A stretch of 22,121 nucleotides of DNA from positions 1-22,121 of the forward strand of contig DATJFH010000134.1 in NCBI GenBank assembly GCA_035495815.1, read 5' to 3'. How positions within the stretch are numbered: the first letter of the stretch is position 1; every line of letters begins with the position of its first letter. Made by a program: the position numbers and the translations under genes. The notes under the pieces are model-generated. The model was not told the origin of the DNA. It ran no database searches and worked only from the letters and a program-made list of their open reading frames with translations. Below are positions 1 to 6,036 of this stretch, one piece after another. Origin of the DNA: DATJFH01 sp035495815. GTDB taxonomy: Bacteria > Acidobacteriota > Terriglobia > Bryobacterales > Bryobacteraceae.

Positions 1-2
1 AA

Positions 3-1472
3 TGGAGGGCAAGCAGCCGGCTCACCATCAACTGGGGCCTGCGCTACGACATGACGCGGCTCACCTCCTGGGGCCAGGTGGAAGTCGGCACGATCTACGT
101 CGGAGTGCTGAATTTCAACGACGGGTCGTACATCCTGCAGACCACGCCGCCGCCGTGCTCGAAGACGGGAAAGGCGCCGTGCCTGCCCGGCGACAAGCTG
201 CCGGATCACGTCACGCTGGCGGATAACGGGCGAATCTATCCGGGCGATTACAAAAACTTTGCGCCGCGTCTGGGCATCGCCTACCGGCTGGGGCCGAAGA
301 CGGTGATCCGCACGGGCGCCGGAATCTTCTACGAGAACTGGGCCACCTGGGTGCAGTTGGGGCAGAGCTACGGCGCAGCCTGGCCGTCGGTGAACCTGCT
401 GCAGGCCACCAATCAGAATCCGAACGTGCCGGTGGTGCGGGCGTCGAATCCGTTGAGCGCCATCGGCGCGGGCGCCCTGCCGGCTCCCACGCCGTTCACC
501 CAGCTGCAGACGTTCAAAGATCCGTTCATGAAGGTCCCCTACGCCGCCGAGTGGAACTTCGGCATCCAGCAGCAGTTCGGATCGGGAACCACGCTTTCGG
601 TCGACTACGTGGGCTCGCACGGCAGCCGCCTGGACCTGAACACCTTCGTCAACACGGCGACGCCGGGCCCGGGGCCGCAGGTCGACCGACGTCCGTATAA
701 GTACATCACGCCCACCAATTTCGAGCGGACGAATGGCCGGAGCAGCTATGAGGCGCTGGAGGTCGGCTTCAACCGCCGTATGGGCCGGGACCTCGGATAC
801 CTGATTTCCTACACGTGGGCCAAGTCGATCGACATCTCATGCTCCGGATGGGCGGGCGTGGAGGGATGCGCCAACCAGGATCCCTACAACGTCAACGCCG
901 ACAAGAGCGTCTCGGCCTACGATCTCACGCACGTGTTCAACACCAGCGTGACGTATCAACTGCCGGTCGGGAAAGGCCACCGGCTCTCCACGGGCAATCG
1001 CGGGCTGGACTACCTGATCGGGAACTGGCAGACCAACGCGATCATGGTCCTGCGCAGCGGTATACCGTTCACGATCGGAGTTTCAGGCGATATCGCCAAT
1101 ACCGGCAATGCGAACAACGCGGGGTTCTACGAGCATCTCAACCTGGTCGGCGATCCGCGCCTGGACAATCCGTCGACCGCGCAGTGGTTCAACACCAAGG
1201 CATTTGCGGTTCCGGCCAACTTCACGTACGGGAATTTCGGCCGCAACCGGCTGCGCAGCGACTGGGGCAAGAATCTCGACCTTTCGCTATTCCGCGAGTT
1301 TCCGCTGCGGGAAGCGATGCGCCTGCAGTTCCGCGCGGAAGCGTTCAACCTGACCAACACGCCGGTGTTCGGCACGCCGGTGGTGAACTACAGCAACGCC
1401 AATTTCGGCCGGGTGCAGGGAATCGCCAACACACCGCGGCAAGTGCAGTTTGCCCTCAAGCTTTACTTTTGA
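3..1472 (+). CDS. TonB-dependent receptor (Oar-like), C-terminal part; 5' end outside the window
   Basis: The reading frame is open from base 3 with no start before a Met at base 51, so this is the 3' part of a larger gene. The first visible residues (RLTINWGLRYD) are the usual beta-strand of an outer-membrane TonB-dependent barrel. Further barrel-type segments follow: a strand ending RLGIAYRLG, VDYVGSHGSRLD, LGYLISYTWAKS, LRAEAFN-like LQFRAEAFNLTNTPVFGTP, and a C-terminal LKLYF with the terminal aromatic residue expected for BAM-dependent barrel assembly. The NLTNTPVFG/FGRVQG ending is typical of Oar-like receptors of Acidobacteriota, which normally carry an N-terminal carboxypeptidase-regulatory domain and a plug; both would lie upstream of the window. 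The substrate cannot be inferred. Two Cys in the loop around bases 841-867 (SCSGWAGVEGC) may form a disulfide. Family assignment is secure; substrate is unknown. Confidence 0.9.
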   Translation, partial: WRASSRLTINWGLRYDMTRLTSWGQVEVGTIYVGVLNFNDGSYILQTTPPPCSKTGKAPCLPGDKLPDHVTLADNGRIYPGDYKNFAPRLGIAYRLGPKTVIRTGAGIFYENWATWVQLGQSYGAAWPSVNLLQATNQNPNVPVVRASNPLSAIGAGALPAPTPFTQLQTFKDPFMKVPYAAEWNFGIQQQFGSGTTLSVDYVGSHGSRLDLNTFVNTATPGPGPQVDRRPYKYITPTNFERTNGRSSYEALEVGFNRRMGRDLGYLISYTWAKSIDISCSGWAGVEGCANQDPYNVNADKSVSAYDLTHVFNTSVTYQLPVGKGHRLSTGNRGLDYLIGNWQTNAIMVLRSGIPFTIGVSGDIANTGNANNAGFYEHLNLVGDPRLDNPSTAQWFNTKAFAVPANFTYGNFGRNRLRSDWGKNLDLSLFREFPLREAMRLQFRAEAFNLTNTPVFGTPVVNYSNANFGRVQGIANTPRQVQFALKLYF

Positions 1473-1497
1473 AAGTAGAAGTTGAATCGGCCGGAAC

Positions 1498-1527
1498 TTG
1501 CTTTACGGCGCAAAGCCGGGTTAGGAT
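1498..1527 (+). promoter_or_regulatory. Weak candidate promoter for the DksA-like gene
   Basis: TTGCTT (1498-1503) and TAGGAT (1522-1527) are separated by 18 bp. Each matches the sigma70 consensus at four of six positions. It would give a leader of roughly 120 nt before the gene at 1657. This is only a pattern match; the remainder of the 184 bp gap (1473-1656) shows no convincing terminator for the receptor gene. Confidence 0.25.
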
Positions 1528-1656
1528 GAACAAATCCGCCCTGTCGCACGTCTCCAGGTTTGTAACTTTCAGAGTACGGCCAGCGTCTCTAGCGCATAAG
1601 ACGATCTGTCTCCGGCTGGGACGTGGAGGGACCGCAGCAGTAGGAGACGGCAACAT

Positions 1657-2034
1657 ATGAAATCGACCAAAAAGAGCGATGCCAAGGTAGTGGACCGCAA
1701 TGTCACCGCGTTGCGGGAGAAAGCCGCGGAATTGCGGCAACGGATGTCGGCGGAAAAGGCGGCGGCCATCGTGTCGCGCCTGGAAGATCCGTCCGACTCC
1801 GGCGATTTGAGCCAGCAGAGTCATGAGGAGTGGCTGTTCCTGAACCGCAACAGCCTGGAAAAGAATCTCCTGCGGGAAGTGGAAGAAGCCTTGCGGCGTG
1901 TCGAGCAGGGTTCGTTCGGAATTTGCCAGGAGTGCGAAGAGCCGATTTCCCCCAAGCGTCTGCAGGCCCTTCCGTGGGCGAAATTCTGCGTACGGTGCCA
2001 GGAATTGCTGAGCGACATGGCCGGCCAAAGCTGA
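1657..2034 (+). CDS. DksA/TraR-family zinc-finger regulator, 125 aa
   Basis: The C-terminus holds the four-cysteine zinc finger of the DksA/TraR family: C90-x2-C93 and C111-x2-C114, within ICQECEEPISPKRL and FCVRCQ. The N-terminal ~80 residues are helical and charged, as expected for the coiled coil that enters the RNA polymerase secondary channel. At the tip, D47-SG-D50-L-S52 resembles the D-x2-D-x-A tip of DksA; both aspartates are kept but the Ala is Ser. DksA-type proteins modulate rRNA and amino-acid promoters together with ppGpp; activity here is inferred. The ATG is preceded by AGGAG (1642-1646) with 10 nt spacing, supporting this start. The length is a little short of the roughly 150 aa of E. 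coli DksA. Other DksA-fold proteins (TraR, YbiI type) are alternatives, so no symbol is given. Confidence 0.88.
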   Translation: MKSTKKSDAKVVDRNVTALREKAAELRQRMSAEKAAAIVSRLEDPSDSGDLSQQSHEEWLFLNRNSLEKNLLREVEEALRRVEQGSFGICQECEEPISPKRLQALPWAKFCVRCQELLSDMAGQS

Positions 2035-2063
2035 CCGCGGGCCGGGCAGCCGCGCGGCGAAAG

Positions 2064-2069
2064 TATAAT
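2064..2069 (+). promoter_or_regulatory. -10 element TATAAT, probable leaderless start for gene 2075
   Basis: A perfect TATAAT ends only 5 nt before the ATG at 2075 and there is no Shine-Dalgarno in between, so transcription would start at or next to the A of the ATG. No convincing -35 hexamer sits 16-18 bp upstream. The arrangement resembles leaderless promoters that depend on an extended or strong -10. Confidence 0.5.
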
Positions 2070-2074
2070 GCGGT

Positions 2075-3238
2075 ATGCGCTGCCTGCCCGCCCTCTTTCT
2101 CGCCTCGATTCTGGCGGCCCAGCCCACTCCCGATCAACTCGCGCGGATCCGGCGGCTCATGCAGGAACGCCTCAAGCATCTAGCCAACCTTACCTGCCTT
2201 GAAACCATCCACCGCTCCGCCTCCGGCCGCCCCGGGCGCAGCGTCGGCAGCGACACGCTGCGTCTCGAAGTCGCCTTTGTCAACGGAAAGGAATTGTTCT
2301 CCCGGCTCAACGCGGGCAGGTTCGATGAGCGCGGAGTGGGGCAGTTCGGCAAAGGCGGCGCCATCGAGAGCGGACTGTTCGCCACCCTGATCCGTTACAT
2401 CTTCGGCGTCCAGGGCCCCGTCTTCCGCTATTCCGGCGACGAAATACTCCACGGCCGCCCCACCGTCCGTTACCACTACAGTGTTCCTCTGCAGGCGAGC
2501 GGGTACCAGATCGCCGTGGGTCCCAAGCGGGCCACCGTTGGCTTCTCCGGATCGTTCTGGGCGGACGCCGAAACACTGCAGGTGCTGCGTCTTCACGTTC
2601 GCGCCGACCACATTCCTATCGGCCTGGGACTCGCCGAATCGGTCCAGACCATCGATTACGGCCGCGTCCTCATCAATGAAGCGGAATTGTTCCTGCCCGA
2701 GCGAGCGGAGCTGATACTGACGCAGCTCAACGGCGGCCAGAGACACAACCGCACGGATTTCAGCCACTGGCTGCAGTATGTCGGCGAATCCACACTCAAG
2801 TTCGACGATGCCCCGTCCGCGGAGAAGGCGGAATCAGCCATCGAGTTGCCGGCGGGCCTGTCGCTGGACACACGGCTCGAGACCGCCATCGGCGCGGGAC
2901 GGTCGCGGTCCGGCGATCGAATCACGGCTGTGGTCGAGAAGGAGGTGCGGTCCGGGGGCAGAGTCGTGATCCCGGCCGGCGCCGGGCTGTGGGGACGGAT
3001 ACGCTCGATCGAGAAGGCAGAGGATGGATTCGAGCTGGCGCTGGAGTTCTCCGAACTGCGCATCGCGGGGCGTAAAAAGCGATTCTTCGGGCGGCTCTCG
3101 GATGTGAAGTCTCCCGGCGGCGCGGTACGCAAGAGGAAGGACGAGGGTCTCCTCGGCATCGGCGTCCTTCAGGTCCGCGGCGACGGGACTGATTTTCCGC
3201 GCGACCTGCGCATGACGTGGAAAATGAGCGATCCGTAA
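2075..3238 (+). CDS. Secreted protein of unknown function, 387 aa
   Basis: I do not recognise a named family. The N-terminus (MRCLPALFLASILAAQPTPDQ) is a short signal peptide, so the mature protein is probably periplasmic or extracellular. Residues about 20-250 form a mixed alpha/beta region beginning with a helix (QLARIRRLMQERLKHLANL) followed by a Cys in LTCLETIHRS. Residues about 275-350 carry the pattern LSLDTRLETAIGAGRSRSGD, then AVVEKEVRSGGRVVIPAGAG and LWGRIRSIEKAE. This 'low-cost beta-barrel' layout (DTRLxTxI...GDxIxAVV...GxVViPaGAxLxG) recurs in exported proteins of Acidobacteriota and resembles the TrbI/VirB10-like periplasmic barrel pattern; that comparison is from memory. Position 2075 is favoured because TATAAT lies 5 nt upstream. 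It stands apart from the DksA-like gene by 40 bp. Coding status is confident, function is not. Confidence 0.8.
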   Translation: MRCLPALFLASILAAQPTPDQLARIRRLMQERLKHLANLTCLETIHRSASGRPGRSVGSDTLRLEVAFVNGKELFSRLNAGRFDERGVGQFGKGGAIESGLFATLIRYIFGVQGPVFRYSGDEILHGRPTVRYHYSVPLQASGYQIAVGPKRATVGFSGSFWADAETLQVLRLHVRADHIPIGLGLAESVQTIDYGRVLINEAELFLPERAELILTQLNGGQRHNRTDFSHWLQYVGESTLKFDDAPSAEKAESAIELPAGLSLDTRLETAIGAGRSRSGDRITAVVEKEVRSGGRVVIPAGAGLWGRIRSIEKAEDGFELALEFSELRIAGRKKRFFGRLSDVKSPGGAVRKRKDEGLLGIGVLQVRGDGTDFPRDLRMTWKMSDP

Positions 3239-3421
3239 TTGATACTCATGAAATCGTATATTCCCGCGAGTGGCGCCAATTCGACGAAATTTTACAACGC
3301 GCCGGGAGACCGCGCCTTCGGCCCTATTCGGGAGAAAGTCATGCCAAGCTAACGTGGGGACTTTACATATTTTTTACCAGCTTGTCCGGATCGTTTTTCC
3401 CCGCTCCTCGTCTGATCAGGT

Positions 3422-3799
3422 ATGAAAAATCGATTGCTGTTAATCCTGGCGGTATCCGTGATTGCCGCCGCGCTGGCGCATTCCGCGCCGGTGGTATCGC
3501 CCACGTCCGCGGGAGCGAGCCTGCAAGGAGTGGTTACCGACCCCTCGGGAGCCGTAATCCCGGCGGCGACCGTTACCGTCTCCGGCTCCAATTTCGTCCG
3601 GACGTTGTTCACGGACGAGTCGGGCCAATATTCTCTCTCGGGCCTGCTTCCGGGTAACTACTCCGTGCAGGTGCATTCGGCGGGGTTCGCCCCCTTCGGC
3701 AAATCAGGCCTGGTTCTCACGGCGGGATATAAAACGGAAGCCAATGCGCAGCTCGAAATCCGCGCTGCGCGGCAAACGGTTACCGTCACGGCGCGGTAA
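3422..3799 (+). CDS. Stand-alone carboxypeptidase-regulatory-like domain protein, exported, 125 aa
   Basis: Residues 1-22 form a signal peptide (MKNRLLLILAVSVIAAALAHSA). Residues about 32-125 are a carboxypeptidase regulatory-like (CarboxypepD_reg / Cna-B type) beta-sandwich: LQGVVTDPSGAVIPAATVTV, then DESGQYSLSGLLPGNYSVQV, GFAPF and the closing QTVTVTA. This is the same fold that begins the receptor at 14915, and the ending (RQTVTVTAR) is where an Oar-like receptor would run into its plug domain. Here a TAA stops it. It is therefore either a genuine one-domain protein or the truncated head of a receptor. In-frame sequence after the stop shows no plug remnant. The Shine-Dalgarno is weak (AGG immediately before ATG); a TCTGAT 5 nt upstream could be a poor -10. 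The preceding 183 bp hold no clear promoter or terminator. Confidence 0.82.
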   Translation: MKNRLLLILAVSVIAAALAHSAPVVSPTSAGASLQGVVTDPSGAVIPAATVTVSGSNFVRTLFTDESGQYSLSGLLPGNYSVQVHSAGFAPFGKSGLVLTAGYKTEANAQLEIRAARQTVTVTAR

Positions 3800-3821
3800 G
3801 TTGCTTTTTATGGATTCTCAG

Positions 3822-3867
3822 GCAACCGGGGCGCGCGATTCTGGAAATTGCGCGCCACCGCAGTTGC
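3822..3867. other. Long imperfect hairpin just downstream of gene 3422
   Basis: The left arm GCAACCGGGGCGCGCGATT (3822-3840) can pair along its whole length with the right arm at 3846-3867 around the 5-nt loop CTGGA. The inner 11 pairs (GGCGCGCGATT with AATTGCGCGCC) are continuous with one G-U pair; the outer CGG/CCG and GCAAC/GTTGC follow after small bulges (A3857, C3861-A3862). No T-run follows on the plus strand, so it is not a standard intrinsic terminator. It could protect the 3' end of the 3422 mRNA, be part of a small RNA, or be a REP-like palindrome. Confidence 0.6.
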
Positions 3868-3915
3868 TGTCAGACGGCGTAGCTTCCACAATGAATGATG
3901 CTGAATGGACACGTG

Positions 3916-3950
3916 AACGACCGGGTCGTTTTGGTCCGTGACCGGCAACG
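3916..3950. repeat. Nested palindromes upstream of gene 4030
   Basis: AACGACC-G-GGTCGTT (3916-3930) is a perfect 7-bp inverted repeat about a single central base. It is followed by a second overlapping one, GGTC-CGT-GACC (3933-3943), framed by CGTT (3927-3930) and AACG (3947-3950). They could be DNA operators or alternative RNA hairpins. Confidence 0.5.
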
Positions 3951-3978
3951 GCAAAGTATCACTTTCAAGTCGTACATC

Positions 3979-3990
3979 CGCTTGTAAGCG
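3979..3990. promoter_or_regulatory. Palindrome CGCTTGTAAGCG near the -35 position of gene 4030
   Basis: A perfect 12-bp palindrome lies about 21 bp upstream of the TATAAT at 4012, where it would overlap or abut the -35 region. This is a plausible operator position. No regulator gene is present nearby. Confidence 0.35.
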
Positions 3991-4011
3991 TGATTGAGCC
4001 GCGACCCGTTC

Positions 4012-4017
4012 TATAAT
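4012..4017 (+). promoter_or_regulatory. -10 element TATAAT for gene 4030
   Basis: A perfect TATAAT ends 12 nt before the ATG at 4030, giving a leader of only about 5 nt with no Shine-Dalgarno. TTGAGC (3994-3999) is too close (12 bp) and TTGTAA (3982-3987) too far (24 bp) to be a standard -35. Confidence 0.5.
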
Positions 4018-4029
4018 AGATAAATTCGC

Positions 4030-4668
4030 ATGACGCGCGCCTGCTACACTCGCGGTCTCCTGTTGGCGGCGATTTTCGCCGGGCTGGTACCGTCTGTTCG
4101 CGCGGCAAGCGGTGGATCAGCTGCGGCTCCAAGAACGCCGGAGCGCATCAGCAAGCTGATCATGGCTGACCTCGACGGGGACAGCCATGCCGATGTCGCG
4201 ATCTCCAGTTCCACGCGGAAGGATGGAATTTACTACACCCAGGAAATTTCTTTCCGCTTCAGCGGTTCGGAAGACAGCGCGATTCGCGTTCGTACTATGC
4301 TCCGCGCGGAGCGGCTCACCGTTCGGGACCTCGACGGCGACGCGAATCGGGACCTGATTCTGGAGTCTTTCACCCGCGAGCCGCTGGCTGTTCTTCTCAA
4401 CGACGGCCACGGTCATTTCCACCAGGAAGACATCGAGAACTTCCGGTCTGAACTGGCGCAAAAGAATTCCCAATCGATCGAGCCGGTTCAGCCGGGGTCG
4501 TCCGGCGCGGAGACCGGTGAATGCCCGAATTACCAGCCGGCCGCCGGCCGTCTGTCTTCCCATCCACCGGATCTTCCCTGCGCGCGCCTGATTGCCTGTT
4601 TCCGGACGACCGGGCTCAACGAGCTGAGCTCCGGGTCTGAATCGCGCGGTCCCCCCAGTCACTTCTAA
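4030..4668 (+). CDS. Exported VCBS/FG-GAP-like protein with two Asp-rich Ca-binding-type motifs, 212 aa
   Basis: Residues 1-26 are a signal peptide ending near VRAAS. Two copies of the D-x-D-G-D-x3-D motif follow: D47-L-D49-G-D51-SHA-D55 and D100-L-D102-G-D104-ANR-D108. Each is followed by a hydrophobic strand (VAISS, LILES), as in VCBS/FG-GAP repeats, where such loops bind Ca2+. A third, weaker repeat is LLNDGHGHF (122-130). Only two or three blades are present, far short of a seven-bladed propeller, so it is a minimal version. The C-terminal ~70 residues are Ser/Pro-rich with Cys at 165, 184 and 190, and end in SRGPPSHF. It lies 96 bp upstream of the metal-efflux operon, on the same strand. 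A periplasmic metal-binding or sensing role is an inference from that context. Coding status is supported by frame, signal peptide and promoter. Confidence 0.72.
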   Translation: MTRACYTRGLLLAAIFAGLVPSVRAASGGSAAAPRTPERISKLIMADLDGDSHADVAISSSTRKDGIYYTQEISFRFSGSEDSAIRVRTMLRAERLTVRDLDGDANRDLILESFTREPLAVLLNDGHGHFHQEDIENFRSELAQKNSQSIEPVQPGSSGAETGECPNYQPAAGRLSSHPPDLPCARLIACFRTTGLNELSSGSESRGPPSHF

Positions 4669-4733
4669 ATTCTCTTACCGCCGTTCCCTCCAATCCTGAC
4701 GGTCCGCGACGTCACGTGGGACGGCACGTTTCA

Positions 4734-4758
4734 TGAATTGAACCTTTCAATCAGGAGG
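4734..4758 (+). promoter_or_regulatory. Inverted repeat and Shine-Dalgarno deciding the TTG start of the efflux operon
   Basis: ATTGAA (4737-4742) and TTCAAT (4746-4751) form a 6-bp stem with loop CCT; TGA/TCA flanks extend it with one bulged A (4734-4753). The repeat abuts AGGAGG (4753-4758), which is 6 nt before TTG at 4765. It may be an operator or an RNA hairpin affecting ribosome access. Confidence 0.5.
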
Positions 4759-4764
4759 CTGGGC

Positions 4765-6036
4765 TTGTCCAAGTGGTGGCGAATCATCGGAATTGGCGTA
4801 CAGCTGTGGAGCGCGCCCGGGTTACTGGCGGGCGCGGAAGCGATCTCCATCCGGGAGGCGGTCGCCGAGGCAATTGCGAATAACCCGGGACTCAAAGCGG
4901 AGCGCATGGCGATCGCCGTCGCCGAAGCCGCGCTGATCACCGCGGGCCAGCGGCCGAATCCGGTCGCCAGCTATGCGGCCGATCATCTGGACGCGCTCGG
5001 CACGGGATTCAATGACGTCAACGGCGCCGGACCTCCGGAAATCGCCTTGCGGGTGGACCTGCCCTGGGAGCGCGGCCATAAGCGGGAGCTGCGGCTCGAG
5101 TCCGCGGGCTTCCAGGGCAGAATCGTGCGGGCGAAGCTCAGCGACTCCATCCGCAGACTCAAGCTGGAGGTCACGCTGGCCTGCGTCGACGTAATGGAAG
5201 CCAAAGCGAAGCTGGCGCTGGCGAACGATAATCTGCGGTCGCTCCAGGGCATCGTGACGCTGAACACGACTCGGGTCAGCGCCGGGGCGGTGGCGCCGGT
5301 CGAACTCACGCGGTCTCGTGTCGCCATGCTGCAATTTCGGGGCAGCGTCAAGGCCGCCGAACTGGCTCTGGCGACGGCGCGCATCAGGCTACAGACGCTG
5401 CTGGGACGAAGTCCGGGCGGCGGTGTCGATATCGCGGACGAATTGAGGGCGCCGCTGCCCCCTGCCGGGCCGGATCCCGGTCGCATTCAGGAGCTGGCGC
5501 TGGCCTCCCGGCAGGATCTGGCCGCCATCCGGCTCGATCAGGCCAGGTCCGAAGCCGAACTGCGGTTGCAGCTCGCCCTGAGGAAAGTCGATTACACGTT
5601 CGGGACCGAGTACCGGCGGCAGCAGGGCGTCAACGGGAAGGGAAATACGCTGGGCTTCTTCTTCAGCGCGCCGCTTCCGGTATTCAATCGCAATCAGGGG
5701 GAGATCGCCCGGGCGCGCGCCGAGCAGGAGATGCTGCGAAAGAGCCTGTCGGCCGCGAGCGCGCAGGTTGCCGGCGAAGTGGCCGGCGCGTTTCAGGAGT
5801 ACGAAGGCACGCGCGCGCTGGTGTCGGAGATCGAACGCGATCTTCTCGGACCTTCCGAGGAAGCGAGAAACACCACGGCGTACGTGTATAAAGCCGGCGC
5901 CAGCTCGTTCATCGACGTCCTCGACGCGCAGCGCGCATTCAACGAAACCATGTCCGCGTATTATGGCGCGCAGGCAGACTACCGGCGGGCGGCGAGCCGC
6001 CTGGCGGCCGCCGCGGGCCAGGAGGTGATTCCATGA
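4765..6036 (+). CDS. TolC-family outer-membrane efflux factor (CzcC/CusC type), 423 aa
   Basis: This is the outer-membrane channel partner of the RND pump encoded downstream. The frame is also open to a TTG at 4738, but TTG 4765 is preferred: it has AGGAGG at ideal spacing and yields a clean signal peptide (MSKWWRIIGIGVQLWSAPGLL...). The mature part begins ISIREAVAEAIANNPGLKAERM, the usual start of an outer-membrane efflux protein repeat. Long Ala/Glu/Arg-rich helices form the alpha-barrel, with two repeats. The second contains the TLGFFFSAPLPVFNRNQGEIARARAE segment (in pieces: FSAPLPVFNRNQGEI), highly typical of CzcC-like proteins, and ends with YKAGASSFIDVLDAQRAFNE. The length is normal for the family. 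The stop overlaps the next start (ATGA at 6033-6036). No lipobox Cys is seen, unlike many CusC proteins. Confidence 0.93.
   Translation: MSKWWRIIGIGVQLWSAPGLLAGAEAISIREAVAEAIANNPGLKAERMAIAVAEAALITAGQRPNPVASYAADHLDALGTGFNDVNGAGPPEIALRVDLPWERGHKRELRLESAGFQGRIVRAKLSDSIRRLKLEVTLACVDVMEAKAKLALANDNLRSLQGIVTLNTTRVSAGAVAPVELTRSRVAMLQFRGSVKAAELALATARIRLQTLLGRSPGGGVDIADELRAPLPPAGPDPGRIQELALASRQDLAAIRLDQARSEAELRLQLALRKVDYTFGTEYRRQQGVNGKGNTLGFFFSAPLPVFNRNQGEIARARAEQEMLRKSLSAASAQVAGEVAGAFQEYEGTRALVSEIERDLLGPSEEARNTTAYVYKAGASSFIDVLDAQRAFNETMSAYYGAQADYRRAASRLAAAAGQEVIP

Noticed and set aside
3239..3262. TTGATA plus TATATT as a promoter for the gene at 3422
   Set aside because: Only 12 bp separate the hexamers, and the site lies 160 bp from the gene.
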